Positions 24,707 to 36,800 of a stretch of DNA of 64,000 nt are shown here, one piece after another (position 1 is the first letter of the stretch; each line of letters opens with the position of its first letter). The translations under genes and the position numbers were made by a program. The notes beneath the pieces were generated by a model that was given only the letters and a program-made list of their open reading frames with translations, did no database searches and was not told the DNA's origin. The stretch comes from Sarcocystis neurona (Eukaryota > Apicomplexa > Conoidasida > Eucoccidiorida > Sarcocystidae), in the NCBI GenBank assembly GCA_000727475.1, contig KL647310.1:496001-560000 (forward strand). Direction: 5' to 3'.

Positions 24707-27700
24707 ATGAAGGAAGGAGAATCCTGGCGCAACGAGCTCCCGTCGTACGTGTACTGCGCGTGTACTGCTCCTACGGCTGCTTTCGCCACTGGTGTTGCTC
24801 CTTCCTTTTCTTCTTCTACTTCTTCTTTCTTAACGTATTCTTGTCCTCTCCCCTTAGGACGACTTCTACACTCGTATCTTCTCCTGCTTGTTACTCTCTT
24901 TATCTCAGACGTCCCTGCTGCTTATGGATGTATTGCTACATGTATGCTGAGCCGAACAGTTTCCTCTTCACGTCTTGTTCCTTCTCCTGTCCCCCCTGCA
25001 CTTTTTCCTTCTGCATCTTCATTTCCTCTTTCGCCTTGCGCTTCTTCTGCCTGCTATTCTCCCGCCGCTTCCCCTCCCCCCCGTTTCTCACAACCGTCTC
25101 TTTCTTCGTCACTTTTTCCTCGTCCTTATACTTCTGCCGCTGCTTTTTCTCCCTCTCCTCCGTCTTCTTCTTCTTCGTCTCCCCAACTTCAGCCTTCTTC
25201 TCCTTCTTCTTCCCTTTCCTCATCTTGTCCTTCTCCTCCGCTTCGTTTCTCTTCTTCCATTTCTTCTTCGTCCGTGTACCTCCCTTCGTGCCTCGCACTC
25301 TCGCATAAAGTGACCCACTTTTTTCCTTTCTTCTTGTCCTCCTCCGCCTCATTGTCGGAGAATAGCGACATTTCTTCGTTGCTCAACCGTCTCCGTGACA
25401 CACGTGCCGCTTCTGCTCTCCTCGCTCCCCCCTTCCTCTCCTCGCCGCTGTCTTCGCCTTCTTCCTCAAAATCGCACGGGTCTGCTCCGGCTGCCGTCGT
25501 CAGCGGCGTTACTGCAGCTTGTGCTGCTGCTTCCTTTTGCCTTGCTTCATTTCTCTCTGCCGGTCTTCCTGCTGTCTTCCCGTGGCCCTCTGCTGCTTCT
25601 CTATTTCCGCCTGCCACTCCTGCAGCTGTCTTCGTGGACAGAACGACGCCTCTTCCCACTTCTTCGCGGACGCCTGCTGACCTGCCTGCGCCTCGTCCTT
25701 GGCACAGTCCTGCCTCTGTTGCTTTCTCCTTCATAAGTTCAAAAAAGCGTATTCGTCCGGGCGCCAGCCGTCACGACTCTCCTTCTCCTGCTGCAGTGGC
25801 CGGCTTCCCCCCTTTGCGTCCCCTGGGCCGCAGGGGTGAATCATCGGCTGCAGCCCGAGACACTGTCTCCCCCGTCTCCAAGTTCCGCACTCTTCCCTAC
25901 CGCACCGCGAGACGGCCGCGAAGAAGAAATCAGCAACAGACTTCATTTGCCGCTCATGCAGCAGCAGCAGCGGCACCAGCAGCAGCAGCGGCACCGGCGG
26001 CGGCAACCACGGCAGCAGCAGCAACAGCAGCAGCAACAGCAGCAGCAGCCCTCCCCGAGAGTCTTTCTTCATCGCACAAATGTAAGATTGAGAGGGGTGC
26101 TTTGTTGTGTACCTACACGGCGGTTCGAAAGACCGCCAGAGTTAGAAGCAGCGTTTTTCACGCGCTTATGTAGTAATGTCTTTTGTGCGTGATTGAGTTT
26201 GTAGACGTGGGGGAGAGCTGCATGTTGCCTCTGACGCAGCAGCCGAAAGCTTGTTGTCTGCTCGTGCTGCGGTGCACTTATACCTCCTATTGCGTGCGAC
26301 GCTTCAATTCTGTTTATATTCATCCACATATATATATATGCATATGTGAGTGCGCGTGTATACACGTGGACGAATGAACATGCGTGTACACACGCGCACA
26401 CATATGCACGCGTAATTCGGCTTGTGTTGGTCACGTTTTCGTCTCCCTTTATCTCTTCCTGCTTTGTCTCTTTCTCTCTCTCTGTCTCTCCACATATATA
26501 TATATATATGTGTATAGACATATGTAGATATATATGTTTATGTACATATATATGTATATTGGCTACCGTCTTGACGTAGATGTTTTCCTCTGTATAGGCG
26601 CAACAACTCACGTAAGACACACGCTTTTGCTCAGCAATCAGCGGAGTGGCCCCTAGTACAAATATCTCTGCACGGCATGCAGTCGCAAAGCAAATACATA
26701 TATATGTATATGTATGTGTGCATGCGTATGTATATATAGAGAGGAAGAGAGAGAGAGATTTCCCCTGTAGACAGCCCAGAGGCATAGCCGGATCTGGGAA
26801 GTTAACAGAGCTCTGCGTACGTCTCTGGGGATGCCAACGCAACAACGACTGGTGTCCGAGTGTACGTACGCCCCAACGACGCAGAGGCAGGTCCCTCCTG
26901 GAGGGCGAACAGTGTAGCCACTCCGGTGTGCATGCGCGGATGACAAGTCAGGCAGAGATAGAAAGTGAGACGCGCTTTTTCGAAGGAAGAGAAGCACTGA
27001 AGAATTTCGAAAGAGAGGAAGTCCGGGGGCATCGCCTCCCCCGTCGAACTTCTTCCCTGCCGCCACGCAGTCTTTTCCATCTAACGCGCAGATCCGCCGT
27101 GGCTCCTCTGCATGCGTGCGTCCCTTCCTCACCTGTCGCTCCCTCTGCGTTTTCTTCTTCGCTTCGCTTCCACTGCATGCGCTTTTCTGCTCCCTGCTGT
27201 TTTTTCGCTTCTTGACTTTTTGCTTTCTCTTCTCCCATTTCTGCTGCTCGCTTTCGGTTCTCTTCTTCGGTTGCCTTCTCGTCTTCCTTCTCTGCTGCTC
27301 GGCTCCCCTTCCCTTCTTCGCGCTGCTTCCAGTTGACACTACGCGGCCTCTTCTCTTTGATTCTCTTCTTCGTCCTGTACTGTTCGACCCCCTTCCCCTT
27401 CCGCGCGTTCGCGTCGCTTCTCCATATTTACTCTGCTGCTCGCTTTTCTTCGTCTTCTTCGTTTTCTACTTCTGCGTCCCCGTCGTCTGCTCTCTCTCTT
27501 CCTTTTCGTCGGGTTTCGTCTCTTCAGACCTCTCGTCGTCGACAGGAGAAAGCCTCGTCTGTATAGTAGTCATATACACAGATATTTACACATATATATA
27601 GATATCCGTCCACGTGCATGATGTATCTGTGTTTCACTATATCTACCTATGTATACTCGTTTTAATATATGTATATATATGTGATTCTTTGTATACAAAG

Positions 27701-27786
27701 ATACTGACGTAGGCGTATTTGGAAATGTATACGTGTTTGTGTACGTGAGCAAATGTCAGGGGTCGGGGCATCTGTGTACACATCTT

Positions 27787-27817
<31 letters not shown>

Positions 27818-30800
27818 GGGCGTGTGCATATGTAGCTCTTTATGTACGCGCGTTGCAGGGACATTCATAGAGTATGTTTATACGTGTGGAAGAGGAGTTT
27901 TCGTGTCAACAAGGGCCGCCTGTGGTATCCAGGAGTTTGTTGGGTTGCTGCTGTGGGGTGCTGTCTCGTCTCGATCTCGTCAGCAGCAACAGGAGCTCTT
28001 TTGCTTACGTCTAAGTTCCCTGCTGGTGTTGCTGCTGAGTCGCGTCAACTGTCTTCATTCTCCCACCTTCCCAGCCTCTCGTTCCTGCTGCCGTCCTCCC
28101 CAGACCCGGTCAGCAACAGCAGCACTACCACCAGCAGCAGCGTCAGCAACAACCCCAGGACTATCAGCAGCAGCAGCTCCATCCGCAGCCTCAACAGCAG
28201 CTTGAACAGCAGTAGCACCGATGGGGCGTGTTGCCCGAGCAGCAGCGACAGAACGGCATGCAGCGGAGGAGGGCCAGGCAGATGGGCTGCCATGACGGGC
28301 AACAGCTACACCAGGAGCTGCAGCGGGACCATCTTCGATATGAGCCAAAACTGCTGCAGCAGCATTCCCAGAGCCAGTTGTATTCGACCAAAAAGAAGCA
28401 GCAGTACCAACAGCGAAACAGCGTGCGGCGGCATCAGCAGCAAGCTTTACAGCAGCAAGAAAGCTGGAGAATGTGGGGACTGCTACCTGAACAGGAGCAG
28501 CAGCAGGCGGTACGTGACGTGCTGCAGCAGCAGCAGCATCCCCTTCCGTACCCGCCAATGCAGCAGCAGCAGCAGAGTCCCAGGCAACCATAGGAGCTTC
28601 GACAGTGGGAGCAGACTTTACTGCGATACCAGCAGCATAGCTGGCCGCAGGAGTAGCAGCAGAAGAACAGCCCGCAGCAGCAGCTGCAGCCGTTTCAGCC
28701 GCGACAGCAGTTTCTGCAGCGGCCGAAATCTTAACAGCGACCCCTGCAGTCGAAGGATTAGCAGCAGCCTTTCTGGGAACTGCGGGACGCACGTGTCTGC
28801 AGCAACTCGGGGTTGTAGCGTCTCGCTTGTGGGGTCGCTGGAGCCAGTAGCAGAAAAAATTGGTGGAGGAAAATCTGCTTTCATTTTTGCGCAGAAAACA
28901 GAAGACTTGCATGCAGCGGGAACTGCGACTAAGGCAGTGTCGTCGAAAGACGTGGGACTTTCGCTTGGGGTAGAGAGGCCGGCGGAGCTTGTGATGAGTC
29001 GTCGCATAACAACGGCAGCAGCAGCAGAGAGAGGAAAGAGGCCGTGGGGAGACAAGGCGCTTCAGCTGGAGGAAATTCGCCGCGGAAGAAGCGGCAGGCG
29101 AGCGGCAGCGCTGTGGCAGCCCGCAGGCAAAAAAGACGTAGAAGCAGCAAATACTCGACGTGGAGCAGCCGTGACACACGAAGCAGCAGGGCGGGGCATC
29201 AGAAGCCAGACATCCACAAGAGCAGCAGCCAGAGAAGGAGCCACACGGGAAGCAGCAGTCAAAGAAGGAGCAGCAGCCACAGGAGAAGCAGCAGCCACAG
29301 GAGAAGCAGCAGCGACAGGAGAAGCAGCAAACACGAAAAGAGCCAGAGGAGAAGCGGCAGCGACGGGAGAAGCCGCAACCACAAGAGCAGGCGCCAGAGG
29401 GGGAGGAGCAACCAGAAGAAGAGCAGCGGCCACAGGAGAAGAAGCAGCAGCAGCAGACAACGAAAGAGATAGAAGACCGCCAGCTGCAGCGCGGGGAAGC
29501 AGGCGAAAAGAATCAGCTGATGAAGCCGACGCGTCGAAGAAGTGCACCGCAGAATTGCCGAGCAAAGTACAAACAACTGCAGCAGCAGGAAAAACAGCAG
29601 CAGCAGGAAAAACAGCAGCAGCAGGGCATTCAACAGACCCTGCTGCACATGTAGGCGACGTACCAACTGCAGGAGAACTGACTCACGAAGAAGCACCAGC
29701 AGCAGCTGCCTCGTACGAATCAGAAGCAGCAGCTGACGTAGCTGACGCAGGCGTGCACCCTGTGCGTAGAGGACCAGCAGCGGCGCGCAGAGATCACGCT
29801 GCTCTTGTTCCCGCTGCTGCTTGTGCTGAGGCTGCTACCGCCCCTTCGTCTTCTCCTGCTGCAAATGCCGCTTCTTTTGCTCCTGCTGCTGCACCTGCAG
29901 CTGCCGCACCTGCAGTTGCCGCGCCTGCGGGTGCCGCGCCTGGGGATGCTGCTCCTGCTGCACCTGGGGCTGCTGCGCTTGCTGCTGCAGCAGGTTCGGG
30001 TGCTGCTCCTGCTGCTGCTCCACCTGGTGCTGCTGCTGCTGCTGCTCCACCTGGTGCTGCTGCTGCTGCTCCTGCTGCTGGTGGTGCCTCGTGGACAGCA
30101 ACGTCAGAGCAGCAAGGGAGATCCTTCGCAGAAAAACGGAAGAGCAGCTTGCGCAGGCGAAGCGAATACTTGCGAAGAGGAAAGCGATACGGAGCTACAG
30201 CTCCTCCGTGCGTCCCTCCGGAGAGTGAGCGGGTGGACCCGGAGCTGCTCCAGAGCCTCAGCGCACCCCTTCGGGTGTACGTCCACCACAACCCCGACGC
30301 GACGCTGCTGCTCACGTGCCACTTCGACGGGAACACGACGCAGAAAGTTAGCAGCAGCAGCTCGCCTCTGCCTCCGCCTGTATCAATGGCTTGCTAACAC
30401 ACCTTCTCGCGAGAACTTCCTCACGCGCCTGTTTTTGTTGCTTCTAGTCTCTGTAGATTGGACGGAGAAAATTGGAGCCTATGCAAGGCCCTGACTCCGT
30501 CAGCAGACAAAGTTACCTACGAAGACCCGGGTTCACCGATACTCTCTTCGTCCGTAGAAGGAGCGTCGCGGCGGACTGCAAGACTCAAAAAAACTCCACA
30601 CATATCTGTGTATCAGTTGCTGGGCTGCTACAGTCCCCACCCCATGCTCTTCGCCTCTTCGTTTCCTTCTCCTCTTCTTTCTGCTGTTCGTCTCCTCCTT
30701 TGGTCGCTTCTTGTCTTCCTTTGCTTCCCCTGCTGCTCGCCCACGCTCCCAGGAGCCCCTTCTTTCTCGACTTCTCTTCCTTTTGGTGTTCGCTCGCATT

Positions 30801-33800
30801 CGTTGCCGCCTCTTCGTCTTCTTTCTCTTCGTTTCTTCCTTTTCCTTCCGCTGCTTTGGTCTTCTCGCCTCGACCTCCACTTCACGTTTTCACGCAGGGC
30901 TGCGGACAGAAACACCCAGACGCCTGGGCAGGCGATTATATATATAAATATATATGTACATGTGTTGAGAGAGATGCAGAGGGCCTGCAGACGCACTTCG
31001 TCTCTATTGATGCGTACGTACACCTGTCCAGGGGGAAGTTTGGTAGTCGTAGATTTGCTCGTTTCGTCTTCTTCGTCGGTCAAACAGTTTCTCTCCCTTC
31101 CACCTGTCCGTCTCTATCTGTGTTTCTCTGTACCTATTTGCGGGTCTACCCACCCCCATCTGTCTTTGTCTATCTCCGTCTATCATCTATAATTGATACC
31201 GCTGTGTCAGATCTATCCATGTGTATACCATGTCTATCTGTGCCTATATATATGTGTTAACGTGTATCTTCCTTTGGACGTCTTTCAATATATAGATGGA
31301 TACAGATAGAGATGTGTATGTGAGTACGTATGTATGTATGTAGACATATACATGTATGCATTGATAGATATATATATGTACATATATGTATGGGTATGTG
31401 CGTATGTCTGTATGTATGTAGGTATCCACATATATGCATTAATAGATAATATATATATATACGTATATGTGTGTACGTGCGTGTACGTATGTAGGTATAC
31501 ACGTGTATGCACATATATATACGTACGCATCTGCTTGCATGGATGTTTTTGTATAGTAGTACTGCTGCAAACACGCCACCAATATATATATTTTACCTGC
31601 GTTGGCTTCCTGACTGCAGTACGTATACACCCAAGCCTTACGTGTAGGCCCTTCCACGTACGTGTGGTACAGGTGTCCACACATGGCTCTCTCTCTAGAG
31701 TAGGTGTATTTGTAATACTCCTCCGGGCCGTCCGTTTTATCTGCAGCCCCCTCGAGGAAATGGCACCTATCGAATGTCTTCTTCTTCATCAAGAAATACG
31801 CGTGCATAGGTGACGTTTATCTCTATATGTCCCTAGGTGTATAGGTAGCTATCCTCACGCTCCCACGTCTGCGTATATATATATATATATATGTGTATTT
31901 TCGCTGTGGTAGACGGACACATATATAAGTGCACAGGGAGGTATATTTTGTGCTTCTCTGTAAAATCAGTTGTGTCTACAGCACCGCGTTAAAAATTGTA
32001 GCTGTGTACTATCTTGCTTTACTGCAACAAATACCTATGTATGGATCCGGGTTTATCCGTATACTGAGTGCATGCGTATGTGTATATATACCCTCACACT
32101 CCTGCGCATGTGCCTATATATATATGTATTTATTTTTCTATTCTCGCCGTTGTAGACGCACATAGGTCTCGGTGCGGACACAAGTGTCCTGACCATTTTG
32201 CATGCGGGTCGGTATACAGACGTAGATCTCATCATACCTCTGCAACACTTCGTAGCGTCCCCTCGCAGCGTTTCTACAAAAGGACAGTTGCCAACAGCGA
32301 TTCTGTATGCTATTCCTCGATCCTCTCTTCTGCTGTTACTCGTCCCCAGTCATCTTTACAGAGGTCGTTCTCAGTTGTACTCCCATATTATACATATATG
32401 TCGGAGAGTTTCTCTCTGTCCGTCTTTGTCTCTTTATATATATATGTTTGTATACAAGAATGCCCATGTGTGTGCGTCTAGCTCCTACCTCTTCGCCTAT
32501 ACTACGTGTCTGTTTTGCATTCACCGTCTGTCTCCCCCTCTCCCCTATCTATCTATCCCTCTATACATCTCTATATATATGTATCTCCGTATGCATGTAT
32601 ACATGTGACTCCCATTGTGAACTGTTTTCACTTTTTCGCTTTGCCTTGTAGAGAAGATTTCTGAATCTTCTCGTGCGTTCTGGAGAACCAGAAGTAAATT
32701 TACTTGAGGGTGTGTACGTATCCGTCTACACGCATGCGCATTACATGTCTAAATGCAGATACAAATGTACGCTCCCACATATACATATATATAAATGTCT
32801 CTGCGTATGTGTGTGCATGCCTCTTTCAACTCACATTTGTATACACGCGTTTTTGCCGCTTTCGCACGTATGCTTGTGTGCGTGTGTGTAGGTGTGTGTG
32901 TGTGTGTGTGCGTCCCCATACATATATATATATATATGTATATATATACATATGTACGTATTTGTATGTGTGTGTATAGGGAGAACAGCACTTGTGGACG
33001 AGGGTCCTTCTGAGGACTGCGTGAGGTGATGTGCAACTGGTTTGCCGCATGCGTCCTTTTTTTGACTGCCGCATGCATCATTTTTTTGCCTGCCGCATGC
33101 ATCCCATTTTTCTCGTCTGCCGCGTGCCTTTTTTTTGTCCGCTGCATGCGTCTTTGTATTTCCATCTTCATTTCTGCTTCTCCTTCCTTGCAGGTCTTCG
33201 ACTTGGTTCTCTCTCATCTTCGGGCGACACTGCGCGTCCCTGGCTACCGCAGCGGCTTGAGCGAGGTCCCTGCGAACTTGCTGGTGCACTACGCAGGAGG
33301 CCGAGCAGCGGTGCAGCAGCGGTGTCTTCAAGCGCTTGCGGACCTCGTGCTTCACAAAGCGAAAGAGGAAGGCGCGAAACCTCTCGGGACGCCTCAACTC
33401 CAAGGCGTAAGCCTCTTTCTGCTCTTCTCTTCTGTCCGTCGATATATGTTGCATTTTCCGGGTGTTCTTATTCTCCTCTTCCTCTCAATATATATGTGTG
33501 TGTGCACTTGCAAACATACATATACGCACACATATGTATATGTACATGTCAAGCCATATCTATACACAAATATATGTACAGAAATGTAGGTGCTGGAACT
33601 GACTGAAGCTTTATACAGAAATACACGTCCTTTGCAGAGATATATATATATATATATATGTATACACAGGTAGCTGCTGCTTTTACATGAGAGGAGCCCC
33701 GGTAGAGAGAGGTGTGCTGGTGAGTGGCTGCTGGTCCTGCCCTTTTTCTCTTGGAGGAGCAGAAAGATTGTCTGCTTCCGTCTTGTGTCTGCTCTGCAGC

Positions 33801-36800
33801 AGCTGTCCCTGGCAGCAGGACAGCTGCACGTGGGGGCCCGCATGTGTTTTGAGACGTGGCGAAGAACGGCAGCACAGGCTTTTTTGCTGCTGGTGGACGC
33901 TGTGTTGCGGTTGTCCAGGACGAAGAAGAGCTGCTGCAGCGCCTGGCGCCGGGGAAGGACTTCTCTGTCGAAGTCAAATGCGAAACCCTTCCCACCGTTC
34001 GGTTCAAAGCAAGCTACAAAGGCATGCAGGTGATCCGCTCTTTCAGGCGCTGTGCGCTCTCGCAGAAAAACGAGCAGATATAAGGAAAGGCAAGAGGCGG
34101 CGAGGTGGAAAAGCCGAAGTAGTTATCCTTGTACACACATACGAGAGCCTGCTACCAAATAAATAAACCGACGTATACACACAGCTGTGCAGAAGAACTC
34201 CTGACAAAGATGCCGCAATAGGAGGAGAGGATGCGCTCCATAAACACGTGTCTCTCGAGGGTGGGAAGAAGAAAGACAGAGAAGGACGGAAGAAAAAATC
34301 TCGTCCCCCCTGTTTTGCGCTGTTTCTCCATGGTGGCATGCGTGTAGTTTGAATACCTTTGTTCTATATATATCTGTGTGAAGTGTTTATATATGTATAT
34401 GTAGTGATCTACATACACTCATATCAATATATGTGATAGGTTTATGTGTTATATATATACATACACGTACGTATAAATAGTAATCTACACACACTCGTGT
34501 CAATATATGCAAAGCTTTTGTATTATGTGGATATATATGTATGTAATGTCATATATATATATATATGCGCTCTTGTCTCTCTGTGTGATACTATTGTATA
34601 GTAAGTGTATATATATATATGTGGTAATCTACACACTCAATCGTGGCAATATGTGTGATACCTTTGTAAAGTACGTAAATACAGAAAGAGAGAGAGAGGT
34701 CCTAGTGATCTACGTGCAGTCGTGTATGTTTATCTCTATAGATTTGCACGTCCCCAGTCAAGGTCAGGGGAAGCGTCTGCGTGCACGCCCCGGGACCCGT
34801 TTTTCGTGACGTCTTCGGCGCCTGCAGAATTTAGCGTGGGGGGACACATGAACTTTGCCATCAGGTGGAGGACCTCTGCGGAACTCTCCGGCTGCCCGTG
34901 TCCGCTACTACGCGGCAAAAGGCGCATGCGTGTCTTCTGCTGTGTACCTATACAGCAGACAGAGGCGTGGCGCTCTAGGCGCGGAGGTGTCTCTGCATCT
35001 GTCTCACTCCACCTTTGCGCGAGGGCAGCTTTTCTCCGGTGTCCGTCCGTAGCGCAGACGTGTCTCCGGGCCTACGCTCCACCCATGGGCAGGTTGCAGG
35101 TGATGCACACACTTGCATGCGGCTGCACAGATCCGGGTACCGCGGCCTCCGTACGTCAAAGGACTGCTCTTCAAGAAGGCAGAGGAAAACTTGGAGAAGC
35201 GACATGCAGACCAAGTGGAGTACCCCGACCAGGCGGAGAGATTTGCGCGCCCGGGCGACGCCGTAGATATTGAGGTGAGGCTGCTGCTCTCTCGCAGCTC
35301 CTCTGCTTCCTCCGCCGCCACGTGCGCACTCTCTTCTATCTACAGCAACGTGCCCGCTTTGACGCGAGCTGTTCACCCCACGTCCGCCGACGCACGCGGC
35401 CCCCTCCCTGGCACACACGTCTTCCACGTACTGACGCACGCAGACGCGCTCCTGGAGGGGCCTGCACGCCACACCGCTTGTGCATATAGGGAAAAACTCA
35501 CTGTTGCTGCTCCTCGCCTGCTGTGACTCCACTCTTCTAGACACACGCCTGCATACACATACATACATATAGGAACTACATATATCTATACATATATATA
35601 CATACATACATACACGCCACACATGCGTATGTATGCACTACACATTTGTATATATATATATATACGTACCACATATGTGTATATACACATATACCAGGTA
35701 TGCGCATATATATATATATATAAAGACGTACACCCCATATATGTGTATAAATACAATGCATACATGTATATATGGATATGTATATATATATATACGTTAC
35801 ATATACGTATATACACATACAGAAATATATATAAATATATATGCATATGTGTATATATATATATATATTCACATCACATCTGTGTACACGTATATATGTA
35901 TATATACGTATACCACATATGTGTATATATACCACATATATTCCTGTGTGTGTATATATAAATGCACACTACAAATGTGTACATTTATAAATAGATGTAT
36001 AAACTAAATGTGTGTGCAAAGCGCGTAGAGAGGATATGGAGGGGGTTTGGTGTGTTGGGAAAGACTGTTGAAAAGTGACGTGGATCAGGGTGAATCTGCA
36101 GATGCGGAGAGCGCAAGAGAGACAGCGAGAATTCTGTCGTGCCTGTTTTCGTCACGAGAGAGAGGAAGAAAAGAGGGCAGACGCATGTAGACACGCGCAC
36201 GGACGTGGAGGGGGGCGGAGCAGGTTGTCGGTCCTCTTGCGTTTCTTTTCGGTAGATATGTTCCTCAGTCGCCAAGAGGAAGAGAGACAGACAGCGAGAG
36301 AGAAGGAAGTTCATATTTTCGGATTATGTCAGCACCTCCATCTTGGCTCATTACTCCCTTGTTGTTGAATAATACGCGCGCGTCTGCCGAGACACGCCTC
36401 CACACAGTCTTTGGGGCTGCCAGGCAAGTCTACAAAAGGAGGGACAGAGATATACACAGGTCAGCCGTCTATCTGCCAGCGCGCCTATACCTACACATCT
36501 CTGGAGGGGAAAGATATAGATACATACGTGTTTTATCTGTATAATTGTTCTCCTGTAGTGTATAGACACACACGCACACGCACGTATCGAGACGCGTGGT
36601 TGCGTCTCTGTGTGTGGAGGTGGATGCGCTGGCTCGGTCCGCGGTATGGAGCGACGCGCGAGCCTCCCGGAAGTCTCGCTGTGGCCGCCACCGACGCAGC
36701 AGTCCGCCGCTGAATCCCCAAGCGTCTGGGCGCTTCGCGGTGACTCGCGGTCGCTACACACGCCGCCCCTTCTGACGGCCTCTTCTGGTGTGTCTCTCCG

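Larger units (their letters stand above)
30099..34029 (+). other. tig: Trigger factor N-terminal ribosome-binding domain (exons 2-4)
   Basis: Exon 2 encodes a basic linker and the first strands ([20 protein letters not shown]). Exon 3 encodes the helix-loop-helix that docks on the ribosome ([20 protein letters not shown]) followed by the Ala-rich helix ending in PLGTPQLQ. Exon 4 encodes [20 protein letters not shown] and the strand ending FKASYKGMQ, which corresponds to the bacterial F-x-V-E-V...DYKGL segment. Order and spacing match bacterial trigger factor. The bacterial docking signature G-F-R-x-G-K-x-P appears here as [10 protein letters not shown]. Exon 3 starts at a TTCCTTGCAG acceptor and exon 4 ends at ATGCAG|GTGATC; all three junctions are phase 0. 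Confidence 0.85.

Noticed and set aside
24936..25734. Minus-strand Lys/Glu-rich open frames opposite the CT-rich block
   Set aside because: They mirror CT-rich sequence. The plus-strand frame is longer, ends in a good donor and joins trigger factor exon 2 in phase.
28055..29179. Minus-strand Ala-rich open frame of 374 codons
   Set aside because: Translation of CAG/CTG repeats with no domain, inside the putative trigger factor intron.
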